From NCBI GenBank assembly GCA_035079385.1, contig JAVHKY010000003.1:7047501-7111500 (forward strand): a stretch of DNA of 64,000 nt, read 5' to 3'. The notes under the pieces were generated by a model. That model was given only the letters and a program-made list of their open reading frames with translations. It was not told where the DNA came from and ran no database searches. Shown here one piece after another: positions 1 through 10,410 of this stretch (within the stretch, counting starts at the first letter, position 1; every line of letters begins with the position of its first letter). Source of the DNA: Aspidiotus rigidus. Its lineage: Eukaryota > Arthropoda > Insecta > Hemiptera > Diaspididae. The position numbers were made by a program, and so were the translations under genes.

Positions 1-324
1 TCTCAAGTAGAGTTTGAAGACGCAATTCTGTATCCCAGCAACCTCCTCCCCCCCCCAAAAAAAAAAAAAAATCACAACCTTCGGTTTTACCTTGAAACAG
101 AAATGAAATGAGTTTCGCCGCCATCTTGGATTTGGGCCATGAGGATGCAAAATTTAACTTGGCAACCATGAAATTCGGATTCCGCGAGTGTCTTTACCCT
201 CATAATCGATGGTTGCCCAAATTCTCAAGAAATAATGTTGGGATGCGAAAATTGGCCATTTTCATAATTTGTCCACCAGTCTAGAAATTGTGACAATCAC
301 GATAAATAATAGAATAAGAGAAAT
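1..324. other. no gene recognised; homopolymer tract
   Basis: A run of C followed directly by about 15 A lies near position 50-71. The rest is ordinary AT-rich sequence. The string CGCCATCTTGGATTT near 119-133 is of the kind often seen in dispersed repeats, but no repeat boundary can be set from one copy. Confidence 0.5.
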
Positions 325-339
325 TTCAAAATGGACATG

Positions 340-545
340 TTCACAAGGAGTATTAGAAATAGGAAAGTTGAAATACGGATATTCTTTTGCCCTGCCCGTG
401 ACGATGTTTGGACCACGCACCTCTGAATCAGAAGTCCGCGACTCAACCGCTCGGCCACCGGCGCTGCGAAAAAATATCGCCCCATTTCAACTTTGAAAGG
501 AAAGTTCCTACTTGTGATAAGGCACAAAGGCCATAAGAGGCAGTC
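340..545 (-). repeat. tRNA-derived SINE copy, minus orientation
   Basis: Read on the minus strand, this contains a tRNA-like head with an A-box-like TGGCCGAGCGGTTGAG and a degenerate B-box (GGTCCAAAC). The flanking sequence, GGCAAAAGAATATCCGTATTTC downstream and a GTAGGAACTTTCC stretch upstream, matches the plus-strand copy at 664-850 almost base for base. The acceptor-like ends GCCGGTG and its near-complement pair. The head resembles a class II (Ser/Leu) tRNA, but the anticodon stem is broken, so it is not a functional tRNA. That this is a SINE is inferred from the paired copies and the polymerase III box layout. Confidence 0.7.
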
Positions 546-599
546 GCAAACGCGCACTAATGCCGGGAGGAGTGTTCAGAAAAGCCAGGAGTGGGCAAC

Positions 600-663
600 T
601 AACAGAAAGTTCAAAGTGGACATGTTCACACGGATTATTAGAAATAGGAAATTAAAAAGACGG
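600..663 (-). repeat. SINE tail fragment
   Basis: On the minus strand this repeats the tail that follows the SINE head at 325-365 (sequence around GAACATGTCCA and CTATTTCTAATA). It lacks the tRNA-like head and abuts the plus-strand SINE at 664, so it is either a truncated third copy or part of a rearranged pair. Confidence 0.55.
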
Positions 664-850
664 ATTTGTGCCTTATCCAAGTAGGAACTTTCCTTCCAAA
701 GTTGAAATAGGGCGATATTTTTTTGCAGCGCCGGTGGCCGAGTGGTTGAGTCGCGGACTTCTGATTCAGAGGTGCGTGGTCCAAACCTCGTCACTGGCAA
801 GGCAAAAGAATATCCGTATTTCAACTTTCCTATTTCTAATAGAAAAAGAT
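664..850 (+). repeat. tRNA-derived SINE copy, plus orientation
   Basis: The tRNA-like segment runs roughly 731-803: a GCCGGTGGCCGAGTGGTTGA start with an A-box, a CTTCTGATTCAGAGG hairpin at the anticodon position, and a GGTCCAAACCTC B-box-like segment closing with CACTGGCA, which pairs with the 5' end through one G-T wobble. It matches the inverted copy at 340-545. The family is unnamed here, and promoter activity cannot be judged because the B box is diverged. Confidence 0.7.
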
Positions 851-984
851 TTTGAATTTCGAAAGTAATGACGATCCCCTTGAATGATGATAGAAAGTAA
901 TTTACATTATAATGATTTTTTGAAGTATTCCAAGTAAAATGAAAATACCATTATTTTATAATCAAATCAGCTTCTCATTGGTCA

Positions 985-1068
985 ATTCCGCCTGCTTATT
1001 ACGCGTATTGAGCAATTTTACTGCTCATTACGCGTAATGAGCAATTACGTGAATTGAGCGTAACATAG
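985..1068. repeat. palindromic ATTACGCGTAAT repeat cluster
   Basis: Position 1022-1043 is a perfect 22-bp palindrome centred on ACGCGT, with arms TGCTCATTACG. A related imperfect unit precedes it (TTATTACGCGTATTGAGCA, about 994-1012) and another follows (AATTACGTGAATTGAGC). I see no gene next to it. It could be the centre of a degenerate foldback element or a binding-site cluster. Confidence 0.5.
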
Positions 1069-4000
1069 TTATAGTTTTACATCATACTTCCCCTTATTTA
1101 AAAGGTTGTTAGGATAGAGGACTCCTTAATCAGAATTTGAATTTGTTAAAAAAAAAAAGAGAGTGCATACATGGATACCAAGTTTAATTTTGCTGCCAAA
1201 ACTGGACAGAACTCCCCTAAAATTTTATTGGTCTTCTCTATTTTGCACAAACCTTAAGATTCTGCTCCACATGCCTCATTCGTAAATACGCGTTAGTCCG
1301 ATTTATGAATGATTTATCATTGTAATCTGCAGCTCAAATATTCGCGCCTTATTTTTAAATAAACTCTCGTAGTTCAGTACTTATAGCACGAGTATTATTT
1401 TTGATGCGACACTGGAAAATAATGCACCCCGATTGTTTATTCTTGGCGTTTTCAAAATTCGTATCCTCGTAATTATGGACAAGGAAAAACTAATACACGA
1501 CATAAAGGAACGCTGAAAGCGTCAATTACAATTTCATAAATTTTGAGATTACGAGGCACGAAGTTAATTTATGTATTTACCAAAGGGATATCAGATGCGA
1601 ATGTTTACATTTTATTACGACAAATTACGATGAATCTCGTATTCGTAGCTGCGTTAAAGTGCTGATGCAGGGCAAACAAATGAAGGAGAAAAAACGATAA
1701 AGGTTTCTGAATAGCGAACTTCATGAGAATTCCGGAATAAAGTGAAGAGAGAAAAGCAGATTTGTAGACATATATTCATTCGGTTGAAGAAAGAGAGCTT
1801 GAGAAAACGAAAGGAAATGATAAACATTGACGAAATTAATTTTCTCGATATCGCGGAAAGGAGTTGGTCTACGTCATCGTTTCTATCTTCGACACGACGA
1901 TAACTTGACAAGCTGTCTCGATAAAATGAAAAGCTAGAAGAGTTTTTGGGACGTGGTAAAGCTTAAAGATTGAATCGGTATGAAGTCAAAGCGGATGGAC
2001 AGCGGCGAACGACGACGACAGTGTAGTTGACAGCAGTAACATGAAATATCCAGAACAAGCGCGCGATGCTAAAGAGGGAGCGAGAGCGAATGAATGAGAG
2101 AAAGAGAGGCAGAAAGTTCTCGGATATTTCAGTTTGTCTTATTTAGGAAAATCGGCGATGGAGAAAATTACCCTTTTCCAGGATTCACGTAGAAAACTGC
2201 CGGACAGTATCACAAGTGTCCTTCAAAATGATTGCATTTCCTCTTACAATACCTTCTCCTACCTCCACAGCCGTATCGCCATCGCTATAACTTACATTTC
2301 GTTTCTATCTCACCGATGTCGTAGTTGTCGTTGTTGTCTGTACTGCTGTCGTCGTTGCCTCGTACGTCCTTCTGTATCAAAGTCTTTGCAGAACTGCTTC
2401 TTTTTTGTCGTTGGTCCAATCTATCGCCGTTTATCTCTTCTTCGAGTGTACTGTTTTTTCACGTTGCTTGTTCACAATTTTTACCCCTTTTTTGATGAAA
2501 AGAAAAGAATTGCTTCCGATGGCTCAATAAGACTTAGGGATGGGAATAACCACCTTGACGTTTTTGAAATGTGAGAATAACAATAATATTAATTTTACAC
2601 TTCGCTAACGTGTACGTAATCGCATACGTCGTACAATAATTTGTTATTACCTACGTGAAAAGACTAAAAGCGGAGATGAAAATTCTTCAGGTCACTTTCT
2701 CGCTGAAAATTACCCACGAGTGAGGGTAGAACTTCTGATATCACTATTGAGATAAAGAACAAATTAATGAAAAAATATCGGATCTATATTGAGGATTTTT
2801 TCCCACCATATAACATTCCGAAAGAAAAACTAGGTAATAAGAAAGATTTTACTCAGAATCAATCGCAATTTTCTTCTCTTTTCTTAGGGAGGTGGGACCT
2901 CAACGAGAACCGTATTCAAATTTGGAAGTGGAATGAGCAATCAAGTTACTCTCTTGTCTGAAATTGGGGATCAAGGCTGAAATACTTTTCTCTTTCATAA
3001 ATTATGAGAGCCAGAGAATAGTACAAACAAGAAAGAGAGCAAAATGGGTCAACACTCTTATTGTGTAGCTGAAATTATGCGTAGAAAGTGACGGCATGTC
3101 AGCTACCTCTTTCTCGAATTACTTTGTAACGGAAGAAAGGAATAAATGAAACGATTCGGTATGAACATAATGCAAGGTATTGAGTGATTTTTCAAGGACT
3201 CACATATGTATCAGTATTTCTCCTTAAAATGTAAGGGAGGGAGAACGCTACTAGTGGGGGATCCAGTATCGTCACAAATCAAATGTTTGTAGAACAAGTT
3301 TGAGGCGAAAAGGGTTGGACCTCAATCTGAAGCATTTGAGAAAAAAAAAAACATAAGGCAATTCTTCAAACAAGGTATTGTCAAATTCTCACCAAATGAG
3401 AATTACTTGATGAAATTTTTCGAAAATCTAAAAAACCACCAGTGAATCAACGTTACTTTATACCGATCGATGAAATATAAATGAGAAGTAATCTCAAAAA
3501 AAACAAAGACACGTATTTCACAATATAAGCATGCACTCACACTTACAACCATCTGGTGTAAAAACAACGGATAACTAAGATACGAGTAAGTACATTATTG
3601 GAATGATGTAAGCTGAAAGATGTACGATCAGAAAAATGAGTACGAGACGGTTTATTTTCTGACGAGATGGAAAGAAACAACTGTAGATTTCATATTTTTT
3701 ACTTATTGCTGTTCGCTAGTGTGGATTAAAGCAGTCTATTTTCTATCCTCTTTCATTACAAATCGTTTTTCCCGCTCCGCTGACGGTTATTCTACTCGAA
3801 TGACGCCGACAACGACGTCGCAGTTTCCAAAAAAATTTTATACCCTTTAATAATTCGTCGTGAAAACTTCAAAAACGATCATAAATAATCCTTCTCGTCG
3901 CCCGATCCTTGCACTCGTTCATTTTGCGATATTTGGAAGACATTTTCCGAGCCATCGAGCTTTCAACTGTTGAGAAGTTGGCGTTCAAAATTTCTCTCCC

Positions 4001-4900
4001 ATGCGCGCAAGTTCTCACAAGAAAGCCACCGAACGCGTATAACAAATTACAACACAAACAGAGAGAAAAACTGCTATACCTTGAATGTTGATGTCACCGG
4101 GGCTTGCTGTTAAACCAACATGACACGTTGGTTTCATTGTAAACATAAATTCTCTCACAGGCTAGTACGGCTCACGTAAAAGTGAATTACACGTCAACAT
4201 TAAAAAAAAAACAAACTTCATGTATCTCAAAATTGAGAACATAGATTTTTCATCTTTACTCATTTGAATACTGATAGTATTAGTGGTGTGAAAAAGTACA
4301 AATTAGACTTAGCACAAGATGACGTCATCTTATAGAAGTAGAGAAATACCAATGAGTTTGGACGCATTCTATTGGGTCATGTACGAATTCCTTAAGCAAG
4401 TATAATGAACATAATAATATCATAGACTCTTTTCTAGAAGGGCCTTAAATATTTCTGTAACTTGAAAAAACGGTCTTCGTTTTTGAAAGACGAAAAATTT
4501 GCTTCATCATTACCAGTTTCTCTCCGTAGGCTGTCTTCCATAACAGAAAACCTGTTTCATGAAAGTGGGAGGGATTGCAAAAAACATTAAACACCGTTTG
4601 AAAAAATGAGGGTCTCGAAATTTTTTCGAGTTATGTACGACAAGGGGAACTTGGAAGCCACGCATACGTGATTGGTGGAGGACTTGAAGAAATTTCAAAT
4701 ATCGAAGGATTTAGACTTGGAAACAAGTCAAAGTAGTTCAGAACTACTTGGGACTTCAATTTTTCGACCATCCACTTAAATACATATTTCGAGGAGAACT
4801 GCGTCAGGTTTGGATTATTGAAGTATGTAATAGGGAGTAAAATATTATTATAGTGGGAGGCCATATGACCGATATATAAACAAAAATTAAAAATTTATGC
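1069..4900. other. no gene recognised
   Basis: Only short open frames occur. The longest, 2134-2574 (+, 146 codons), is rich in Ser, Arg and Cys encoded by a pyrimidine-rich GTCGTTGTC-type low-complexity stretch and looks like chance. Decayed motifs related to the 45-bp family (GGACTTGG near 4724-4765) appear towards the right end. Confidence 0.5.
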
Positions 4901-4913
4901 AAGAAGCTCTCAT

Positions 4914-5016
4914 AAAATAGGTTTGCTATTTCCTTCGATTAAGAGAGTTGGAGGCAACCCCGCTGCAGCTAACGAATTGGGCTGCGAGCTTCTTAACGGG
5001 GAACCTGTTTTATCGA
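4914..5016. repeat. inverted modules of the CAGGGAACCTGTTTTATG family
   Basis: One module reads CATAAAATAGGTTTGCTATT from 4914; the inverted form GGGAACCTGTTTTAT lies near 5000-5014. They match the inverted repeats that bound the minisatellite at 52.1-53.06 kb. The 3' partner, CATAAAACAGATTCTCTG at about 7034, lies beyond PLE1, so PLE1 seems to sit inside a member of this dispersed family. Confidence 0.5.
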
Positions 5017-5079
5017 CGGGTGGGAGATTGACGAAATATGACGAGTGGTGACTTGGTAAAAACTCATGTGTTGTATTTC

Positions 5080-5300
5080 TCCAAGCTATATATGTACACA
5101 AAATTTCGACCTCCAAGCTATATATGATAAGACCTAAAAGGTTGCCGGCCGACTGGACGGCAGATATTTCCCCTCCCCCCCTGGGAAAACGAATGTCGAC
5201 CCCATGATAGGATAGGGACTTGGAAAAATCTCGACTTTCCAGCTATATATGACGGAAAACGGACTTGGAAGAATTCAGAATGTTGAGTGAAACTTAGAAA
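5080..5300 (-). repeat. decayed copies of the 45-bp dispersed motif
   Basis: AGCTATATATGATA and GACTTGGAAAAATCTCGAC elements recur near 5085, 5110, 5215-5250 and 5265. They are the reverse orientation of the unit that forms the array at 52.2-53.0 kb. No coding function is indicated; they lie immediately upstream of PLE1. Confidence 0.55.
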
Positions 5301-5389
5301 GATATGAACTTTCGAGCTTAAACTTCCAAGGTGTTGAAGAACAACGTTTAATAGAATTGACACGGTCCGAAACGTTACGGCTCGACATA

Positions 5390-5491
5390 ATGACAGAATA
5401 CTCAAAGAGTAGAGTAAACGAAAAACTAATTACAAAGACCGCAGATATAAGGGAGAAGATGCGAGATCTTTCGGTTAACAAACCATCATCG
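5390..5491 (-). repeat. PLE1 left terminal repeat (inverted)
   Basis: Reverse complement of 6883-6984 with about one mismatch. On its minus strand it holds the same hammerhead-like core as the right copy (roughly 5461-5491). Inverted terminal repeats of this kind are known for Penelope-like elements. Confidence 0.8.
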
Positions 5492-5516
5492 GCCCAACAT
5501 ACCAAAGGCCCATACT

Positions 5517-6062
5517 ATGCAGTATGTGGGTGACCTACTTGTAAAGCTCAACATTCCTCATAACGAGATACAGGAATTTTTTGGCCTCCTTAATGCGTGC
5601 TGGTCCCCTAACTTCTGTAAGTTCAATGGGAAATTTTACGAGTTCCCTGAGGAGGTAGGAATCCCCATCGGCTCTCCTTTGGGCTCTCTCGTTTCGGAGA
5701 TATTTATGTCCAGATTTGAGGTTGACTTGTTTTCCTCTGGCCAAGTGCTACTGAGTCACATCCATTACTGGCACCGATATGTGGACGATATATTATGTGC
5801 GTGGACCGGTCCTCAAGAGCTCCTTGGTGAGTTTCTTCAGTATCTGAATAAAATGTATCCCTCCATAAAATTCACTACAGAAATTGGAGGTTCTTCCATA
5901 AACTTTCTGGATCTCACTATCTCTGATAGAGATGGGGACCATGAATTTGCGATATTCAGGAAGGATACTTCGACCGATACAGTTGTCCACGGATCGTCCT
6001 TCTGTCCGTTTTCTCATAAGATCGCTGCCTTCAATAGTTATGTTCGGATCCCGACGAGGTGA
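5517..6062 (+). pseudogene. PLE1 reverse transcriptase, C-terminal part
   Basis: This frame covers the palm and thumb of a Penelope-type reverse transcriptase, which would copy element RNA into DNA at a nicked chromosomal site. Visible are motif B (GIPIGSPLGS, residues 48-57), motif C (YVDD, residues 88-91) and the following INFLDLTI segment. The fingers, and motif A with the first catalytic Asp, are missing because the copy is 5'-truncated just after the inverted terminal repeat, so it cannot be active alone. The ATG at 5517 is only the first Met in a truncated frame. Translation stops at 6060-6062 inside a 78-nt insertion; beyond the insertion the same frame continues into the endonuclease segment. 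Confidence 0.85.
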
Positions 6063-6119
6063 TCAAATTTTTCGCTTGAGTTTTTCATTTACCAACAACC
6101 CCCCTCCTTCAATAGTTAT
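6028..6119 (+). repeat. 78-nt insertion with 14-bp flanking duplication inside PLE1
   Basis: CCTTCAATAGTTAT occurs at 6028-6041 and again at 6106-6119, flanking 64 nt of foreign-looking sequence. The offset of 78 is a multiple of three, so the downstream frame equals the upstream frame. The insertion brings an in-frame TGA and is the only break between the RT and endonuclease frames. It resembles a small insertion with a target-site duplication, or a filled-in repair product. Confidence 0.8.
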
Positions 6120-6188
6120 ATTCATCGACTGACTAGCATTCCGCTAAGTCAACCAGCTTTCCAAAAGGAGCTGGCGACCATTAAGCAC

Positions 6189-6824
6189 TTGGCCGCTGTG
6201 AATGAGGTCAACTTGGACATTGACCGTATGGTCCGTAAAAAACTTACGAGGAAGGGCCTTGATTCTACCACTTCCCTCCCCCGCGATCTGAGTGGTAATA
6301 ATAATACGATATCACGTTGGATCAAGCTCCCGTTTTTGGGTGAGTTTTCATCCAAGCTGACTCGTGTCCTCCGCCCCTTTGGCTTCGGGCCTGCTTTTTA
6401 TAACCTCACTACCGTGAAGGGTTTGTTTGTTAGGCTAAAGGACCCCATCCCGCGGGGGGAGAGGAGCGGGGTGTACAAATTGGAGTGCAAGGATTATAAC
6501 GGCATATACATAGGCAAGACGGGTCGCCAGCTTGGAATTCGAGTGGAGGAGCACCTTAAGGCCTGGAAGAAAGGTAATTTGGGTGATTCGGCCTTTGCGG
6601 ACCACCTTGTCTCCAGTGGTCATAGTTTCAAGGAAGGTTCGGCTACCCTTCTCCACAAGGAGAATTCTTACTTCAAGCGCGTAGCGTTGGAAAATATCGA
6701 AATAGTGCGTCACCTGAACAGTGACGATGTTACCGTACTCAACAGGTATTTTCCCGACGAAGGTTCAGTTGAATTGGTCTACGAGTTTGAGTCACCTCGC
6801 GAGGGCTCGCTCGTTCAATCCTGA
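6189..6824 (+). pseudogene. PLE1 linker and GIY-YIG endonuclease
   Basis: The first 90 residues are the basic linker typical between RT and endonuclease in Penelope-like elements. The GIY-YIG nuclease follows: GVY at residues 94-96, YIG at 107-109, an Arg/Glu/His run (RVEEH) near 118-122, and the AFADHLVSSGH segment. It would nick target DNA to prime reverse transcription. The usual Cys-x2-Cys before YIG reads CKDY here, so the second Cys of that pair is missing; the other PLE endonuclease at 11.3 kb keeps CGGC. The ATG at 6189 is internal: the true protein would be continuous with the RT frame upstream but for the 78-nt insertion. Confidence 0.85.
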
Positions 6825-6875
6825 TCTCGTTGGTATTCTGTTTTATGAGTCGTACCTGGGTCAGTGGCGTTCTAA

Positions 6876-6915
6876 CTTTGCCCGATGATGGTTTGTTAAC
6901 CGAAAGATCTCGCAT
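6876..6915 (+). ncRNA. hammerhead-ribozyme-like core in PLE1 terminal repeat
   Basis: CCGATGA (6882-6888) matches the hammerhead core CUGANGA with one change (U4 to C). It is followed by a GGTT/AACC stem with a short loop and then GAAA (6902-6905). A possible short stem III, GAT/ATC, follows. Hammerhead motifs in Penelope-like terminal repeats are established. The U4 substitution would be expected to reduce or abolish cleavage, and stem I is not obvious. Confidence 0.5.
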
Positions 6916-6984
6916 CTTCTCCTTTATATCTGCGGTCTTTGTAATTAGTTTTTCGTTTACTCTACTCTTTGAGTATTCTGTCAT
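6883..6984 (+). repeat. PLE1 right terminal repeat
   Basis: Inverted partner of 5390-5491 with about one mismatch over 102 bp. It starts at the hammerhead-like core and ends at GAGTATTCTGTCAT, directly before the candidate target-site duplication. Confidence 0.8.
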
Positions 6985-6999
6985 TAACAAAGTTTAATC

Positions 7000-7620
7000 T
7001 TTATTTAGGAAAAATATAAGCAAAGAAACCCCCATAAAACAGATTCTCTGTTTACCTCGATTAACGCAGACAATGAAGGCAATCCTGAGCAGCGGACGAA
7101 GTAGGCTGTGAGTTTTTAAAAATAATATTGCTAATCAACTCACCAGTATCTCTTACATCTCATGTTCGTTTTGTGTGAAGGAGAGAGCAGTTTTATCCGT
7201 AATTTTTTGACGAAAAAAATGTGCTTTTCAGGGTTATACAAGATACGAGGACACATCGACTTCTCGTTTGGTTAAAAGAAAAAATTAAAAGACAGTATAC
7301 AAATATGATTCTAGTGTAAACTACTAAAAACCAAGAACTTTTATTTAAACTTTCAACAGAGAACCATTGATCTTGACTTGAAGAATATTCCGCATGAAAA
7401 TGTCTATTAGCAGACAAGGGAGGGAAAAGAGGAAGTGGAGGTGATGTAAGATTTGAGTGGCCAAACTTTTGAACTCTCTGATGACGCCATCAATGACCTT
7501 GACTTAATTGAAGGACTTCAAAAAAATTTGAGCCCCGAACCATTGTATGAGAGAAAACAAAAGGTATCAAAAACGTTTCAGACCTTCATGATCTACTGAG
7601 GCACCAAGGCATGGTATATA
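7000..7620. other. dispersed-repeat module then unassigned sequence
   Basis: CATAAAACAGATTCTCTG near 7034-7051 matches the right-hand module seen at 33791 and 53044. The remainder shows nothing I recognise. Confidence 0.5.
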
Positions 7621-7621
7621 G

Positions 7622-8115
7622 CAGTGGTTCTCAAACTGGGGGCCGCGAAGGGTTGAAGTAATTTTCAAAAAATAGTGGTCCAATCGAGTAGAATTGGAGA
7701 ATGCCACGAACTAATGAAGTATGCAAATATTATACAATATAGCGAACTGTACAAAATTATTGTGAAGCATGTATGAACAAAATTTTACAAGAGAAGATGA
7801 TAAGGCGTATTCGGCAGCATCTGAAGATCATATTACTATTTCTTTTTCAAGGAGAAAACAATTTGGCTCTGTTCGCTCAAAATCAAACAAAGATAAACGC
7901 AAACCGAATATAATTATTGACGCTGAGCAAGAGAAGACGAGAAGAGTACCATTATAGAAGAAGAGATGAAAGAACATGAATAAGCAAGAAGATGAGTAAG
8001 ATCAAGGATGAATGATAGTGGCGTATCTTTACCTTTTAATAAATTTACTTACATTTAACAATAATTTTTTTTTTCTAGGGGGTCGCGGAAAAGGAAGAAA
8101 CTGTTCTGTGCAGGC
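7622..8115. mobile_element. hAT-like element relic
   Basis: The left end, CAGTGGTTCTCAAACTG followed by GGGGCCGCGAAG (7622-7650), is the familiar terminal sequence of hAT-Charlie type transposons. Near 8077 the sequence GGGGGTCGCGGAAAAG resembles the subterminal part of a right end, but the terminal AGTTTGAGAACCACTG is not recognisable. No 8-bp target duplication could be confirmed. A 62-codon frame at 7769-7957 (+) has no recognisable transposase motif. Confidence 0.5.
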
Positions 8116-8129
8116 TAAGGGTTCAGTTG

Positions 8130-10405
8130 GTCTAGTTCAACCCTCTGAGGTCGTTGCGGTCAATTAGTTGTTCACCTATTCTAAACTATACAGAACTTTA
8201 CTGGGTGAAATCGTGAAGGAATCATGTCGACTATCAAAGTGACTATTTCTAAAATCTTGATTGAAATTGCGCTGTCGCTACCTCCCCACCCCCCGTCAAT
8301 CCACCACTTCTCTCTGTTTCAACTTATTTGACATTGTGATCTCATAATATACTAGAAATCGACTCAATTTTGACATTAAAAGTGATTCTTCAGAAAGGAA
8401 TATTTATTAACTGTCAAATTTGAGTCAAATTCCTTTTTTTTTCGTCAATTCGTTGTCGAAATTAGGCAAACTTGATCGATGATATGCACATTATGTCGAC
8501 GTCAGTTTAGCGGTGTTTGTTTGGTAAAAAAGTGAGAAGATTTAAAGTCGACCTGGACTCGACATAATCTATCGAGAAGAAGATTTTTCAAGATTGGATG
8601 CAGCCTAAAAAAAGATTCATTACATTTCTTGAATGATGAATCGGCTGATGTAATCTGAGAATTAGGTACATATTATCAAGTTTTCCAACCGATGGAATTA
8701 TTGAACTTCTGATGACTGAGGTTCGACGAGCGCACAAACGAGAGCGAAGATTCAACTCATTTCAGTCATTTGTATTGTCAGATTACTCAATTAAGTATTC
8801 TCCCTTGAATCATTGTAAAGTACCTGTCCTGAAGCACATTGTTTTATATACGAGTGCTTTTGAAGGTTTTCATTGCGAAGCCTATTACACTAATATTTAG
8901 CTACAGACTACATGTATTATATGAAAATGTGCATTGTTTAGTATTTGTAGCTAACGTAGTAAGATTCGGAAACGTTCACCAGCCACAACAACTGTTTTAG
9001 TTGCCGCGTACATTATTTTTTTTTTTATTGAAATACGAACTCGCAACTCGCACAAGTAAACGTATGACAGTAAATCAAAAGTCTGTCAAATTCGAACCAG
9101 CCTGCTTTCGGGGTCTTACAATTTAATGAAAATTCCACATTTTCGTTTTTAATTATATACGTTCTTCTCGTATTTAAAAAGGGAACGAATGTTTTTTTTT
9201 TGACGAATTGATATGTACGATCGTGTAACGTTGCTATTAGTTAGAATAACTGAACATGAATAATGTTACGGTATTTTAATTATTGGTTGTTACCTATTCG
9301 TACTGGATTATTCTCATATCTCTTCCCTTTCTAAACAGATTGAAATCTTTCTCTTTTTTTTTCCTCTCTTTTTCCGGAGAAGAATTTAAAATCGACTGAT
9401 GTGAAGTTTTATTTTGATCGTGTCTCTATAAACAATGAAGTCTGTTAGATGAGGTGTTTGAAAGAAGGTACCTATCTATATTATGAAAAAATAAATTTCG
9501 ATTAATTTTCACCATTCGATTGATATATTTTCCTAATTATAATCTATCGAGTCATTCTACATCAGAGAAGTTTTATTTATGAAATACAGCAAATTGGTAT
9601 TTTATGCATTGGACGGATCCGATCAAGATCGAGAGTTTTTCCAATGACGTCATTCAGAATTTTATTACTATTATTTCACTCTCCGGACGTAATTTTAATT
9701 TTATTCTGACATTTTCCTTTTTTTGAGGCGGTGTCTCATACAGTTTCTGAACCGGTTGCGTAAGATCCTAATACATAATGGAGCATTCAATAAAATGATA
9801 TGAACATAATCATTCTCGTAATTCATTGGAAGTGGTTTAAGCGGGTGGCAAAAGACTAAAATGCTTCTTAAAATCTTCTGAGAAATTATAAGACTGAGCT
9901 CTTCTTGAGGAAGGGAAAATAAAGGAAAATAATAAAAAATTAAAGTGCTAGGAAAATGAAAGCCTGAATGTAGGTTGGCAAAATGATATTGATACTTATG
10001 ATCCTTTGTCAATTTTTCGAAAATAATTGTCATTTTTGAGGTGCACAACTTGTATATAGAAGAAATAAGTGCGCCGGGCAATAAAAATAACTGGATCGCG
10101 AGAAAGCTAAATATTGTGGTTATAAGATTTATGTAATTTGCTGCGTGTTATGTTCAAATAATTTAGCCGACGTAACGAGGCGTTGATTTGCACGCCGCAG
10201 CGTGTGATAATGCCTTTATTCGATCATAATTCTACCCATGATGTCTGTGAGTTAAATAATTATGTTTTGCTTCGCATTGATAATTAATCGATGTACTATT
10301 TTGAAGAAATACCGTCCAAGAAACATAAGATTAGGTCTATGTCATTGAGAGAAAGTTTGGTACCGTTCGATTCTGTCGCTCAGTTATTTTTTGGGTAAAT
10401 TTTCA
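8130..10405. other. no gene recognised
   Basis: AT-rich sequence with homopolymer runs. The longest frame, 9701-10081 on the minus strand (126 codons), is hydrophobic and basic, with no recognisable domain and no homologous copy elsewhere in the window; I do not call it a gene. Confidence 0.45.
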
Positions 10406-10410
10406 TTCTA

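Larger units (their letters stand above)
5353..6985 (+). mobile_element. Penelope-like retroelement, 5'-truncated (PLE1)
   Basis: The element carries a reverse transcriptase followed by a GIY-YIG endonuclease, the order that defines endonuclease-bearing Penelope-like elements. It is flanked by inverted copies of a terminal repeat (5390-5491 and 6883-6984) that differ at about one base in 102. A likely target-site duplication of 13 bp (AACAACGTTTAAT at 5340-5352, AACAAAGTTTAAT at 6986-6998, one mismatch) bounds it. The N-terminal half of the RT is absent, consistent with 5' truncation during insertion. Near-identical repeats suggest a fairly recent insertion, although the coding region is already broken. 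Confidence 0.8.

Noticed and set aside
731..803. Functional tRNA gene
   Set aside because: The anticodon arm and T arm are broken and a matching inverted copy with the same flanks exists, so SINE fits better.
2134..2574. 146-codon plus-strand frame with Cys/Arg-rich middle
   Set aside because: The Cys/Arg part comes from a GTCGTTGTC-like low-complexity tract; no domain, signal or splice structure supports it.
5340..5390. Complete hammerhead around GGTCCGAAACGTTACGG
   Set aside because: The CUGANGA box and a workable stem II are missing upstream; only the GAAAC part is present.
9701..10081. 126-codon minus-strand frame
   Set aside because: No domain or relative, AT-rich chance composition, no supporting splice or start context.
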